DNA from: Leptolyngbya sp. SIOISBB
Lineage (GTDB): Bacteria; Cyanobacteriota; Cyanobacteriia; Phormidesmidales; Phormidesmidaceae
Direction of reading: 5' to 3'
Length of the DNA: 64,000 nucleotides
Assembly (NCBI GenBank): GCA_010671905.1
Contig: JAAHII010000001.1
Coordinates: 868,001-932,000, forward strand
Shown here: piece after piece, positions 33,804 to 43,600 of the stretch
Layout of the letters: each line of letters starts with the position of its first letter
Position numbering within the stretch: position 1 is the stretch's first letter
Notes under the pieces: generated by a model
The model's input: only the letters and a program-made list of their open reading frames with translations
The model's database searches: none
Told to the model about the DNA's origin: nothing
Translations under genes and position numbers: made by a program

Positions 33804-35612
33804 CTACGCAGCAGCGGCGACCTTGCCTTTGAACTGGCTCATAAACAAGTCATAGTAAAAGCCCTGCTGGTGCATTAATTCATCGTGGGAACCGATTTCG
33901 ATAATTTCTCCCGCCTTGAGCACGAGAATGCGATCGGCATTGCGAATGGTGCTGAGACGGTGGGCGATAACAAAGCTGGTGCGGCCTGCCATCAGGCGAT
34001 CCAGCGCTTCTTGAATCTTTTCCTCCGTCCGCGTGTCCACGTTGCTGGTGGCCTCATCCAAGATCACCAGGCGCGGGTTTTGCACCATCATGCGGGCAAT
34101 GGTGATCAGCTGGCGCTGTCCCTGACTGAGGTTGCTGCCCCGTTCGGTCAGCAGGGTGTCGTAGCCGTCGGGCAGTCGCAGAATAAAGTCATGGGCGTTG
34201 GCCTGCTGCGCACAGGCAATACAGTCCTCCTCCGTAGCATCCAGGCGGGCATAGCGCAGGTTGTTCATCACCGTGTCAGAAAACAAAAACGCCTCTTGCA
34301 GCACAATGCCGATTTGCTGGCGCAGGCTATCCTTCTGCACTGTGGCGATGTTGTGTCCATCGATCGCAATCTCGCCCGAGTCAATCTCGTAGTAGCGGGT
34401 AATCAGGTTGATGATGGTGCTTTTGCCTGCGCCGGTGGGGCCACAGAGGCCAATTTTCTCTCCAGGTTGGGCGGCAAAAGTGTTGTGCTTGAGAATTTTG
34501 TGCCCCTGCACATAGCTGAAATCCACGTCTTTAAATTCCACCTGACCCTGAATCGGAGGCATGGGCTGCGCGTTGGGAGCATCCACGATCGCGGGCTGCT
34601 CATCCAAAATTTGGAACACCCGCTCCGCCCCGGCTAAGGCTGCCAGCAAAGCATTGAACAGGTTTGACAATTGGGTCAAGGGCAGGGCTAACTGGCGGGT
34701 ATATTGCAAAAACGTGGACACCACCCCCACATTGGAGGCTCCCCGCAGCACCAAAAAACCGCCGACCAGCGCCACCAGCGCTACGTCCAAGTTCGTCAAC
34801 ACCAACGTAACGGGACGGCTGATCAACGCGATGAACTGCGCCTTCACACTGGCGTCGCGGCTGGCCAGGCTGATTTCTTCAAAGCTTTCGACTGCGGCAT
34901 CTTGACGGCGATAGGCAATCACGGTTTTTTCACCGCTGATGGTCTCCTCCATCAGGCCATTCAGTTCCCCCAGCTCTTGCTGTAACTGGTCAAAGGCGGG
35001 TCCCGAGACGCGTCCGAGAAAGCCCACAAACGCCAGCATCAGCGGGCCAATGGTCAGCGCCGCGATCGCCAGTCGCCAGTCCAGTAAAAACATGGCGATC
35101 GTCGTAAACACAATCCGCGCCGTGTTCACAAAGAGCTGGTTGAGACCTGTTTCCAAAAATTTGGCAATCAACTCAGTATCGCTGGTAACTCGACTCATGA
35201 GTTCGCCGATGGGTTGGCGATCGAAAAAGTTGAGCGCCAAAGTTTGCATGTGCTCAAACAAATCGCGGCGTAACTGAAAGGTCGCCTTTTGGGAAATATC
35301 CGCCACGAGTAACCCTTCGACCAGCAAAAAGCCCCAACTCACCCCGCCCGCGAACAACATCCCCAGGGCCGTCAGGGTCAGAGCGGGCAAATCTGGCGTG
35401 GTGCTGAGGTTGTTGATGCCCACCCCCAGCAGGTAGGCGACCATCAGGTTGGCGGCAGTGCCTAAGATCACAAAAAGAAAAATCACGCCCAATTGCAGGG
35501 GATAGGCCGCGAGATAACCAAATAGCCGGTTTAAGACTTGTAAGCGGGTGGTGGGTGGGGGTGGGAAGCCAAGTTTAGATCGCCGCTGGCGCGCTTTGAG
35601 AAAGGGTTTCAT
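33804..35612 (-). CDS. Heterodimeric ABC exporter, catalytic-competent subunit
   Basis: The 602-residue half-transporter has six membrane helices (about 20-320) and a C-terminal nucleotide-binding domain. Walker A is GPTGAGKST, the signature is LSQGQRQL, and Walker B with catalytic Glu is LVILDEATSNVD; the H-loop is AHRLST. The LSQGQ signature with an intact DEAT is characteristic of one partner in heterodimeric exporters such as TM287/288 or BmrCD. The ATG overlaps the TGA of the upstream partner by 4 bp (ATGA), so the two are translationally coupled. The substrate may be a drug or lipid and cannot be read from sequence. Confidence 0.93.
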   Translation of the reverse strand: MKPFLKARQRRSKLGFPPPPTTRLQVLNRLFGYLAAYPLQLGVIFLFVILGTAANLMVAYLLGVGINNLSTTPDLPALTLTALGMLFAGGVSWGFLLVEGLLVADISQKATFQLRRDLFEHMQTLALNFFDRQPIGELMSRVTSDTELIAKFLETGLNQLFVNTARIVFTTIAMFLLDWRLAIAALTIGPLMLAFVGFLGRVSGPAFDQLQQELGELNGLMEETISGEKTVIAYRRQDAAVESFEEISLASRDASVKAQFIALISRPVTLVLTNLDVALVALVGGFLVLRGASNVGVVSTFLQYTRQLALPLTQLSNLFNALLAALAGAERVFQILDEQPAIVDAPNAQPMPPIQGQVEFKDVDFSYVQGHKILKHNTFAAQPGEKIGLCGPTGAGKSTIINLITRYYEIDSGEIAIDGHNIATVQKDSLRQQIGIVLQEAFLFSDTVMNNLRYARLDATEEDCIACAQQANAHDFILRLPDGYDTLLTERGSNLSQGQRQLITIARMMVQNPRLVILDEATSNVDTRTEEKIQEALDRLMAGRTSFVIAHRLSTIRNADRILVLKAGEIIEIGSHDELMHQQGFYYDLFMSQFKGKVAAAA

Positions 35613-37363
35613 GCGGGCACGCCTCCCAATTGTGACTCGTAAATTTCTTGATAGAGCGGGCTGGATTGCAGCAGTTCGTCGTGGGTGCCACGGGCAATGA
35701 TGCGGCCTCGTTCGAGGAGAAAAATCTGATCCGCCGCGATCACAGTACTGATGCGCTGGGCGACGAACAGGGTCGTGGTGGTCGCCATCATGCCCTTAAT
35801 GGCATCCTGCACATGGGCTTCAGTGGCCATATCCAAAGCACTGGTGCTGTCATCGAGAATCAACACGCTGGGATGCACCGCGATCGCCCGTCCAATGGAC
35901 AAGCGCTGTCGCTGACCGCCAGAAAAGTTCGTGCCGCGCCGTTTGACCATGGCGTCATACCCTTCGGGAATGGCCCGCACAAAACCGTCCGCATCCGCCG
36001 CGATTGCCGCTGCCACCAGTTCATCTTCCGTGGCTTCGGGATAGCCGTAGGCCAGGTTGTCACGCACGGTACCGCTAAACAACACCGCTTCCTGCAGGGC
36101 AATACAAACCTGCTGCCGCAACTTTTCTAGGGGAATCTCGCGGATATCTTGACCATCCAACGTGATGCGCCCAGCCATCGCATCATAAAACCGGGGAATC
36201 AGGTTCACCAGCGTCGATTTACCGCAACCCGTCGCCCCCAAAAAGGCCACCGTTTGCCCCGGTTCAATCGTCAGGTTGATGTCACACAGCACGGGCTCGC
36301 AGTCTTTGGCCTGGTCAGCGGGGTAGTGAAAGCTAACGTTGTCAAAAATGAGACGGCCGGTCGCCGGGGTGCTGTCGAGGGGCTTAATCTGCGGGGCATC
36401 AGCGATCGCCGGTACGGTATCAATCACCTCAAACAGCCGCTCGGCAGACGCTTCAGCAGCGGTGAATTGGGGCGCTACCCAGGCCAAAATCACCAACGGC
36501 ATCAAAATGCTGCCCAAGTACTGGGTAAACGCCACAATGCTGCCAACCGTGGCCACCCCCTGGGTTAGCGAAACGCCGCCAAACCAGATCACCATCGCCG
36601 TACAGACATTGACCACCAACACCAACGACGGTTGCAAAATCATGGCGTAGTTCATCGGGTGCAAGCTGGCCTGCTTGAGCGCTTGGTTCTCGCGGTCAAA
36701 CCGCCGGTTTTCGTATGCACTTTGCACAAAAGCCTTAACCACCCGAATGCCCGCCAGATTCTCTTGCATCACATCATTGACGCCATCTAACTGTTGTTGG
36801 CGCACTTGAAACAGTGGCTGTACTTTGCCGATGTAAATCCACATCAGCACCAGAATGGCAGGAATCGCGATGAGCAAAATCCACATTAGCTCCGGGCTGT
36901 TGAGGTAAATCAAAATCAGCGCGCCAATGAACATGACAGGGGCTTGCGCCAGATACAAAATCACCAGTTGCACAGCAGTTTTGATGATGGTGATATCGCT
37001 GCTCATGCGCACCTGCAAATCACTGGCCGAGAAGCGATCGAGGTTGGCAAATTCAAAAGTTTGGACTTTTTTGTACAGTCCCATCCGCACGGAGTGGGCC
37101 GTGAACTCCGAAAACCGCACCGCATACCACCCGTTCCAGATGGTAAACACGGCGCTGAGCACAGCAAACAACACCATCCACAGCACACTCTCGACCATGA
37201 CGGCTTGGTTGTCCTGCAGGAGTCCGTCGTCCAGCAGTGTCTCGGTCATCAACGGAATGAGTAAGGTGAATATGGTCGCGATCGCCAATAATCCCTGAGA
37301 GATCCAAAACGGTCGCTCATACCCGCGATAAAAGCAAACAAACCGGCGTAAATTTGGCAGCAT
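35609..37363 (-). CDS. Heterodimeric ABC exporter, degenerate-site subunit
   Basis: The 584-residue half-transporter also has six membrane helices and a nucleotide-binding domain. Walker A is GATGCGKST, the signature FSGGQRQRL is canonical, and Walker B reads VLILDDSTSALD: the catalytic Glu is replaced by Asp. The His of the switch loop reads AQRIST, Gln instead of His. Such a degenerate site paired with a consensus partner defines asymmetric heterodimeric exporters. It is the first gene of a two-gene operon, with a 4-bp overlap into the second. The start ATG at 37363 is clear. Confidence 0.93.
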   Translation of the reverse strand: MLPNLRRFVCFYRGYERPFWISQGLLAIATIFTLLIPLMTETLLDDGLLQDNQAVMVESVLWMVLFAVLSAVFTIWNGWYAVRFSEFTAHSVRMGLYKKVQTFEFANLDRFSASDLQVRMSSDITIIKTAVQLVILYLAQAPVMFIGALILIYLNSPELMWILLIAIPAILVLMWIYIGKVQPLFQVRQQQLDGVNDVMQENLAGIRVVKAFVQSAYENRRFDRENQALKQASLHPMNYAMILQPSLVLVVNVCTAMVIWFGGVSLTQGVATVGSIVAFTQYLGSILMPLVILAWVAPQFTAAEASAERLFEVIDTVPAIADAPQIKPLDSTPATGRLIFDNVSFHYPADQAKDCEPVLCDINLTIEPGQTVAFLGATGCGKSTLVNLIPRFYDAMAGRITLDGQDIREIPLEKLRQQVCIALQEAVLFSGTVRDNLAYGYPEATEDELVAAAIAADADGFVRAIPEGYDAMVKRRGTNFSGGQRQRLSIGRAIAVHPSVLILDDSTSALDMATEAHVQDAIKGMMATTTTLFVAQRISTVIAADQIFLLERGRIIARGTHDELLQSSPLYQEIYESQLGGVPA

Positions 37364-37592
37364 AGGGCGTTCTTCTGATGGCCAGAAGCACCAAGCAACA
37401 GACCTTGGATATCACCGAGACTCGCTAATCACGTGCAATTCCGGAGAATCTTAAGGAATGCCTCACCGGCTATGACCATTGGCAACCATTGAACAATTCG
37501 AGGGGGCGATCGCAATACAGCTCTAAAGCGATCGTGCGGTTGTAGTTCAAAGCAACAAATTAAAGGAGTAATTTCAATATTCGTGGTATCGG
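37364..37592. other. Upstream region of the ABC exporter operon
   Basis: This region contains a HIP1-like GGGGCGATCGC at about 37504 and no supported gene. It probably carries the promoter of the exporter operon. Confidence 0.4.
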
Positions 37593-37832
37593 TCAAATGC
37601 TCTCCGGCACTGTTTTTGGCTTAGCTGCATTATTTGCCCGACGAGCAAACTGGGCCTGAATCAAAAATGCTATAGGGAAGCCGACTGCAAAGGTCGCGGT
37701 CCATCCCCAGGGGGCTAGCCATGTCCCACCAATTGCCATTAATGAAATGATTGGTTCAATATACCCTTCTTGTCGAATGTCGCGAATGGTCTCGTCGGCT
37801 AACTCGGTACGGAATTTTTCCTTCGGAACGCA
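37593..37832 (-). pseudogene. Orphan C-terminal protein fragment with two hydrophobic segments
   Basis: An open frame without a start near its beginning encodes FRTELADETIRDIRQEGYIE, then hydrophobic ISLMAIGGTWLAPWGWTATFAVGFPIAFLIQ and a polar tail ending PKTVPESI. It reads like the end of a real membrane protein, cut at its 5' side by a stop at 37833. It lies just beyond the antiporter fragment and may be debris of the same or another gene. Confidence 0.4.
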
Positions 37833-37847
37833 CTACCGCCCCTGTTT

Positions 37848-38132
37848 TTACGCCCCAAGGGGCGGGGAATGTACCCAAACGAGATTCAAGACTGATTCAA
37901 AAATCAGCGGTGGGACAAAAACAAACAAAATTAGAGCGTGGGACAAGGTCCGCGGTTGCAAAAACTCCCCACCCGCGCCGGTCTGGCCCAGCCAACCTGA
38001 GGCCATGCCGATGAGCACCAGTACGGCGCTGTAAGGGAAGCGCAGCCACTTGCGGGAGATCGCAGCAAGACAGGCGACAGTTAAGAGCACCAACAGATTG
38101 ATCTGAGTGGTCACCAACGGTTCTAAGGGCAT
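37848..38132 (-). pseudogene. N-terminal fragment of a CPA1-type cation:proton antiporter
   Basis: From the ATG at 38132 the frame encodes about 83 residues typical of the start of NhaP-like Na+/H+ antiporters: NLLVLLTVACLAAISRKWL, FPYSAVLVLIGMASGWLGQ and HALILFVFVPPLIFESVLN. It then runs into unrelated sequence and a stop. Full-length proteins have about 400-600 residues, so more than three quarters is missing. A CGCCCC-AA-GGGGCG palindrome sits at the broken end (37851-37864), resembling the arms of the dispersed R1 repeat. This is a relic gene. Confidence 0.7.
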
Positions 38133-38365
38133 ACCTGTTCTTTCCTTTGCAAGCTGGGGGGTCAAGAAAGTGTGGGCAATATGACTTCAATACGCCTGAC
38201 ACTCTAATTGATACCGCCTGATACCGCGATGAAAGGGGTGACAATGATTCTGAATTTTTTCACATGCATTTGGGCGTTGCTGCATGGGTAGGGGATCTTG
38301 GTTGAGTACGACAGACCAAAGTACCCATTGCCCAGATGACCTCACATCGGCCCCTAACGTCTTAG

Positions 38366-38492
38366 GATGCGTCATCAATTAAACCCGGAAACCTTGAGGA
38401 GTGAGCATGACCGCGCCCGCATCTCGCACATAGGCTAGGGGCTGCTGCCCTTTCAGGGCAAGGATTTGACCGCTAAGTGTGACAGCCCCGAG
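38366..38492 (+). repeat. Dispersed repeat family R1, copy B
   Basis: The copy shares GCGTCATC, CCCGGAAACCTTGAGG, ATGACCGCGCCCG, ATCTCG, GGCTAGGGGC and TTGACCGCTAAG blocks with copies A and C, and closes with GACAGCCCCGAG. It lies 10 bp downstream of the 3' end of the histidine kinase gene. Confidence 0.75.
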
Positions 38493-38502
38493 CCAGCTAG
38501 CC

Positions 38503-39956
38503 TTACTCAGTAGACCTGAGATGTTGAATGGGCAATTTAATTGAAAACTCCGTGCCCTGCCCCAATTCAGAAACACACTGCAAGATGCCCTGATGTTGGG
38601 TAATGATTTGGTGGCTGATCGCCAAGCCTAAGCCAGTGCCTTGTCCAACGGGCTTAGTGGTAAAAAACGGGTCGTACAATTTGGCCTTAACTGCATCTGC
38701 CATGCCGGGACCATTATCCTCAATCATGATTAGCACCGCATCTGCAAATGCTTGGGTGCTGATGGCGAGGGTTGGTGGGGCAGGATTAGGTGGCAATGAT
38801 GCACTAGCCCACATTTCGTCAAAAACATCAATGGCATTCGTCAAAATACTCATCAGAGCCTGGTTGATTTGCCCTGGGTAACACTCTACCGGAGGCAACT
38901 GACCATAAGTTTTTTGAACTTGAACTGCAGGACGATGGCCTTTGGCATGGAGCCGATTTTCTAACATGAGCAGAGTGCTATCAATGCTTTCATGGAGATC
39001 GACGGCTTTAAGGCCCGCTTCATCCAGTCGTGAAAAGTTTTTCAAGCCTTGCACAATATCTCTGATGCGGGTTGCCCCACTGGCCATAGAACCCAAAACT
39101 TTAGGTAGATCTTCTAAAAGAAAATCGACATCTAGGGTTTTAACAGCCGCTTGAATCGCTGGGATATCCTGTGGGCAATAGGTTTGATAAAGAGTGATCA
39201 GCTTGGTGAGATCTTGAAAATAACCATCGACATATTGCAAATTGCCGTGGATAAAATTAACGGGATTATTGATCTCGTGCGCTATACCGGCAGCCAACTG
39301 TCCGAGACTGGCCATTTTTTCAGTCTGAGCTAGTTGAGTATGGACTGATTTCAAGTTGTTTAGTGCTTGATTGAGCTCCAGGGACTGCTTTTGAGTTTGG
39401 GTTAATAGCTCTGCATGCTGGATTGCGATCCCTAAATGGACAGCGATCTTAGACACAAACTCAATATCGTCGCTGGTCCACTGGCGCGGGCCTGAGCATT
39501 GATGGATGCACAATAACCCCCATAAGTTCTCCCCCCTGCAGCAGGGGGACTAGCAAGTTGGCGCGCACCTGAAACTGGCTGAGAATCTCAATATGGCAGT
39601 CGCTCAAGCCCGCATTATAAATATCTTCCACGGCCTGGATACGACCATTTTGGTATGCCGCTGCGTACTGTTTGCCAAAAGCAATGATCTCGCACCCGCA
39701 TGGCTAGCGCCGAGTCAAATCTGGGCAGGACAGTTTCGACAATGAATTCTCCCTCATCCCAACCCGTTGCAGCATCCAGACGTACAACTCCCACTCGATC
39801 AACTGCCAACAGTTGGCGAAGTTCTTGAATGGTGGTTTGGAGAATGACCTCTAAATCTAAGGATTCACGGATTTTTGAAATGATTTCAAACAACACTTGC
39901 TCACGCTCAAGGTTGAGATGGCAGCTTTGCAGTGAAAGTTGATTATGGAGAACCAT
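38503..39956 (-). pseudogene. GAF-domain sensor histidine kinase with two +1 frameshifts
   Basis: Read across two frameshifts, one continuous protein appears. Residues from the ATG at 39956 give a GAF-domain N-terminus (LFEIISKIRESLDLEVILQT, GEFIVETVLPRFDSALAMRV). The GAF core then continues in another frame (YNAGLSDCHIEILSQFQVRA), and the third frame holds the rest (IHQCSGPRQW, GIAHEINNPVNFIHGNLQYV with the phospho-accepting His, N-box TNAIDVFDE, G1 EDNGPGM, G2 GQGTGLGLAI). The shifts are one extra T in a run at 39677-39680 and one extra G at 39517-39521 (minus-strand bases). With those bases removed the gene looks intact. It is either a decayed gene or a sequence error. The kinase part is clearly related to that of the next gene. 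Confidence 0.85.
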
Positions 39957-40691
39957 AACTGAGACGTAGATATGCGAAAAGTCTTTACTTTTGCTTAAGT
40001 TTCCCTGAATTCTGTGGATACATCCGGGACTTTGTATTTTTTTTTACAATGTCAACTCTCTGGTAAGCCGGGCGCAGCCATTCATCAGCCGATTCGATTG
40101 GTACCAATCGAATCGGCTGATGCCCCGTACTAAGTAGCCTGAAAGTACAGGCCATTGCATGCCGGTTCACACCAGGTCTTTCACTCAACTGTTGCGCAGC
40201 AACAACGGACGTGGAGAAGCTTGCGCCAACCGTTAGAACGGATTAACTAAGGGCTGCCGAAAAAAGTCTAGAATGCTTGACAAAGAAAAGGATATAGCCA
40301 TTTTGATTGACATTGATATGCAAAGCAACATCGTTAAAACACGCATTTTCTCGTCAATCAACCTTGCACTTCAAATATCTTTTGTTGGCTGAAATGACTC
40401 TATATCAACGAATCGGACCTTTTTCAGTAAGCCCTAACCATAGAGGTCAAAACGTATGCCAGAAGGCAGTTTTGAAGCGTCGGCACGAGGATTTTTAGTC
40501 CCCATTATTACAAGGTTTAAACCCTAATCTTATCATCAGGGAAACCAGAGAAAGCTAGAGATTGCAAAGGATAAGTTGCTCTCTCATACAGCTACTCTAG
40601 TCCGCTTAAAGATTAAGTTGAGCCGACCTCTTACCCCTTTACCGCTCAACAGGTGGCTCCAACGATTTGTGGTCCTACTCAAAGATTCATC
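39957..40691. other. Intergenic region with a large palindrome
   Basis: This 735-bp gap between two leftward kinase genes has no supported gene; the 63-codon frame at 40307-40498 has no protein-like features. It holds a T9 tract near 40039-40047, the 40-bp palindrome at 40083-40122 and a smaller GTTGC-GCA-GCAAC hairpin at about 40190. Confidence 0.5.
40083..40122. repeat. Perfect 40-bp palindrome
   Basis: CATCAGCCGATTCGATTGGT is followed without spacer by its exact reverse complement. No T-tract follows on either side, so it is not a standard terminator. Confidence 0.95.
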
Positions 40692-43600
40692 CTAAAGAGG
40701 CAAACAAATGGAAAACTCTGTGCCTTGGCCGACTTCAGACTGTACCTTCAGAGTCCCACCGTGGGTTTCCTCGACAATTTGACGGGCGATCGCCAGCCCT
40801 AAACCAGTGCCTTTACCCACACCTTTAGTGGTAAATAAGTGATCAAATATCCTGGATTTCACCTCGCCCGACATCCCTTTGCCATTATCTGAAATCCGAA
40901 TCTCAACCGCATTCTGCTCAGCGAGTTCTCTCGTTTGAATCGTGATTTTCTGAAGATTCTGCTGCAAGTCTTCAAAGGTGGTTTGCTGCGCTATTTCATC
41001 GAACATATCAATGGCATTAGCCAGAATGTTCATAAAGACCTGGTTCAGTTGTCCGGGAAAACAGTTGATTTCAGGTAAGTTTCCGTAGTTTTGAATCAAC
41101 TCAATTGCCGGACGGTGCTCATTTGCTTTGAGTCGATACTTGAGAATCAACAAAGTGCTATCGAGCCCTTCATGCAAATTGGCGCTAGCTTTGCTTTCTG
41201 TATCGGCCCGAGAGAAGGTGCGGAGACTATTGCTAATCCCTTTGATCCGATCAGTTGCGGTTTTCATGGCATTGAGCAACTTCGGCAAATCGTCTAAGAG
41301 AAAGTCTAATTCAATCTCTTCGGCAGTATCGGTTACCACTTCATTAGGAGGTTGTTGGGATTGATAAGTGTCTAAGTACTCAAATAGTTCTTGTACATAG
41401 TCTGTAGCATTTTTAACACTGCCATTGAGAAAACCAATGGGGTTGTTGATTTCGTGGGCTACCCCTGCAACTAAGTTACCTAGAGTGGCCATTTTCTCGC
41501 TTTGGACAATCTGTAGTTGGGACTGTTCTAACTGTTCAGAATAATGTTGGGCTTGCTGGTACAGCCGGGCATTTTCTAACGAGATGGCCGCTTGGGTGCA
41601 GAGAAAGTTGAGAATTAGCAGGCGTTCGTGGGTAAACGCACCGCTGGTGAGATCGTTATTGAGATAGAGCAGACCGATTAACTGGCCCTGATTGAGCAGG
41701 GGCAGGCATAGAACGCTCTTGGGCTGATATTCATTGAGATAGTCATCAATGATGGGCAAATCGGTTACTAAATCATCAATGACAACCGCTTCCTGAGTAT
41801 GTTTCACGTAGTGAAGCAATTTGATCGGCAGCTGAGGATGCCCGTTTAAGGGCTCAGTGCAGAGCTGTGTCGTTGCTGATGTGGCCATTGCTCGCACCTG
41901 CCAGTCGCCACGATCATCGGGAAGGATGATGGCGCAGCGATCGCCCCCGGAGTTTTGCAAAATAATCCGGGTTACTTCAGTGAGTAAAACATCGAGGTCA
42001 ATGTTGCTGGCAATGGCTTGAGAGGCTTTAAAAATTGCCTGTTGATCTAACGTCGCGTTGATTGACTGATTCGCCCCTGAATTCGCTCGACTGTGAACCC
42101 CCGTAGAGCTCGCTATCATTAAGTCAGAAACTCCACTGTCGCCAGTCCCTAACGTGCTCTCAGACGGTTGTCTCTTGGTCAGGACGCAGTGGGGCTTAAT
42201 CTGCTCAGCCTTGGCCCCAGCTCCCCACCGGGCATATCCGTAAAAGGCCTCTTGCATGTGGGGGGTGGCAAAACTGTCTTTGTCCTGTTGGCGATACAGC
42301 CGTGCTGCGCATTCATGGATGAGCGCTTCCTCTTGCATAAAGCCATGGGTGTGGGCTTCATGAATCGCTCGATGGTAGGCGTCCAGTGCCCCCAAGTGAT
42401 CGCCTCGCACTCGGCAACATTCGGCTTGTACCAGCAAATATTTGTGCAAGAAATTCTCTGGGCAACTATCGGCCCAAATTTTGAGCTGCGTTTGATTCGC
42501 CTCAACCCATTCCCAGCGCTTTTGATCGAGATTTGAGGTGGTGGCGAACTGGGTATTCAGTAAAACCAGAGAACCGTAATAAAAGTAATAGCTATGGGTA
42601 GGAAAGCCGACGAGAGAGGAGACGATGGGCTGAAGCTGTTGAAAAAAACTCCACCCTTCCTCAAAGTCTCCGATAATGCAGCATCGATGCATTGCCAAAG
42701 AATAATGTATGGCAAGTCCTAGCTGATTGCGGGAGACCTCACCGGCACAGATAACCGCTCGGGCTGCGGTCATTAAGTCTGTTGTGTCCGGGTCAGCGGC
42801 ATTGACCGTGACCAACTGCTGAACAAAAATCTGTGCCCCCGCCAGCGCAATCCGGAGCATTTCGCTATTGACCCGTTTTTCAACGGCGTCATAGCTAGGG
42901 AGAATGTTATTGGCCAAACTCGTCAGGTCTTCCCCTTGGAAAAGGAGGTTCAGGACACTGCCAAATAGGTTGTAGGCAGCATATTGGGTTTCACCGGCCT
43001 CCATCCCTGCCAAAAAGCTTTCGTTATTAACTTTCGATGCCCCGGCAATCGGTCTGGCCCAAGGGTGGGCAAACGATCCCAGCATCAGCCCTGCCTGGCA
43101 CTGCATCGCCTTACTTTTAAACCGATGGGCTAGCTCCACTCCCATGTTGGCAAAGGCATAGCCCCGTTGATAGTCCCCCTGAACCAAGCCCAGCAACATG
43201 CCATAGTTAGCGTAGGATTTAGCGGATTCTGCAATGTTGCCATGTTCAATGGAGTAACGGGTGCCGAGCAGACCGACTAGCGCGTAGAGGCGATTGCGGC
43301 CCGTGATATAGACTGGGGGATCGATCGCCACCAGTAACTTAATTGCCGCTTGGATTCTCGGGGCCGGTACCTGATTGTTGTGCTCTAACAAGTCGTAGAT
43401 GTCGCGATCGTGCATCATCGCCGCTAGACGCGTAAACTCTTGTTCCACTAACGCCGGGATCTTGTCCTCTTGGATATCAATGTCTAAGTCTCGCAGCCCC
43501 GTTAAGCCCCAATCGATCGCTTCAGCGTAGCGTCCTTGCAGGCAACAGCTGACCAGTTGTAAAACACAAATTGCAGCGCGATCGGTTGCTGATGTAATCG

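Noticed and set aside
38187-38365. Possible transposase remnant on the minus strand (frame ending AVSGGIN)
   Set aside because: The frame is short and I could not match it to any transposase family.
40307-40498. 63-codon frame in the gap between the kinase genes
   Set aside because: There is no Shine-Dalgarno and no protein-like pattern.
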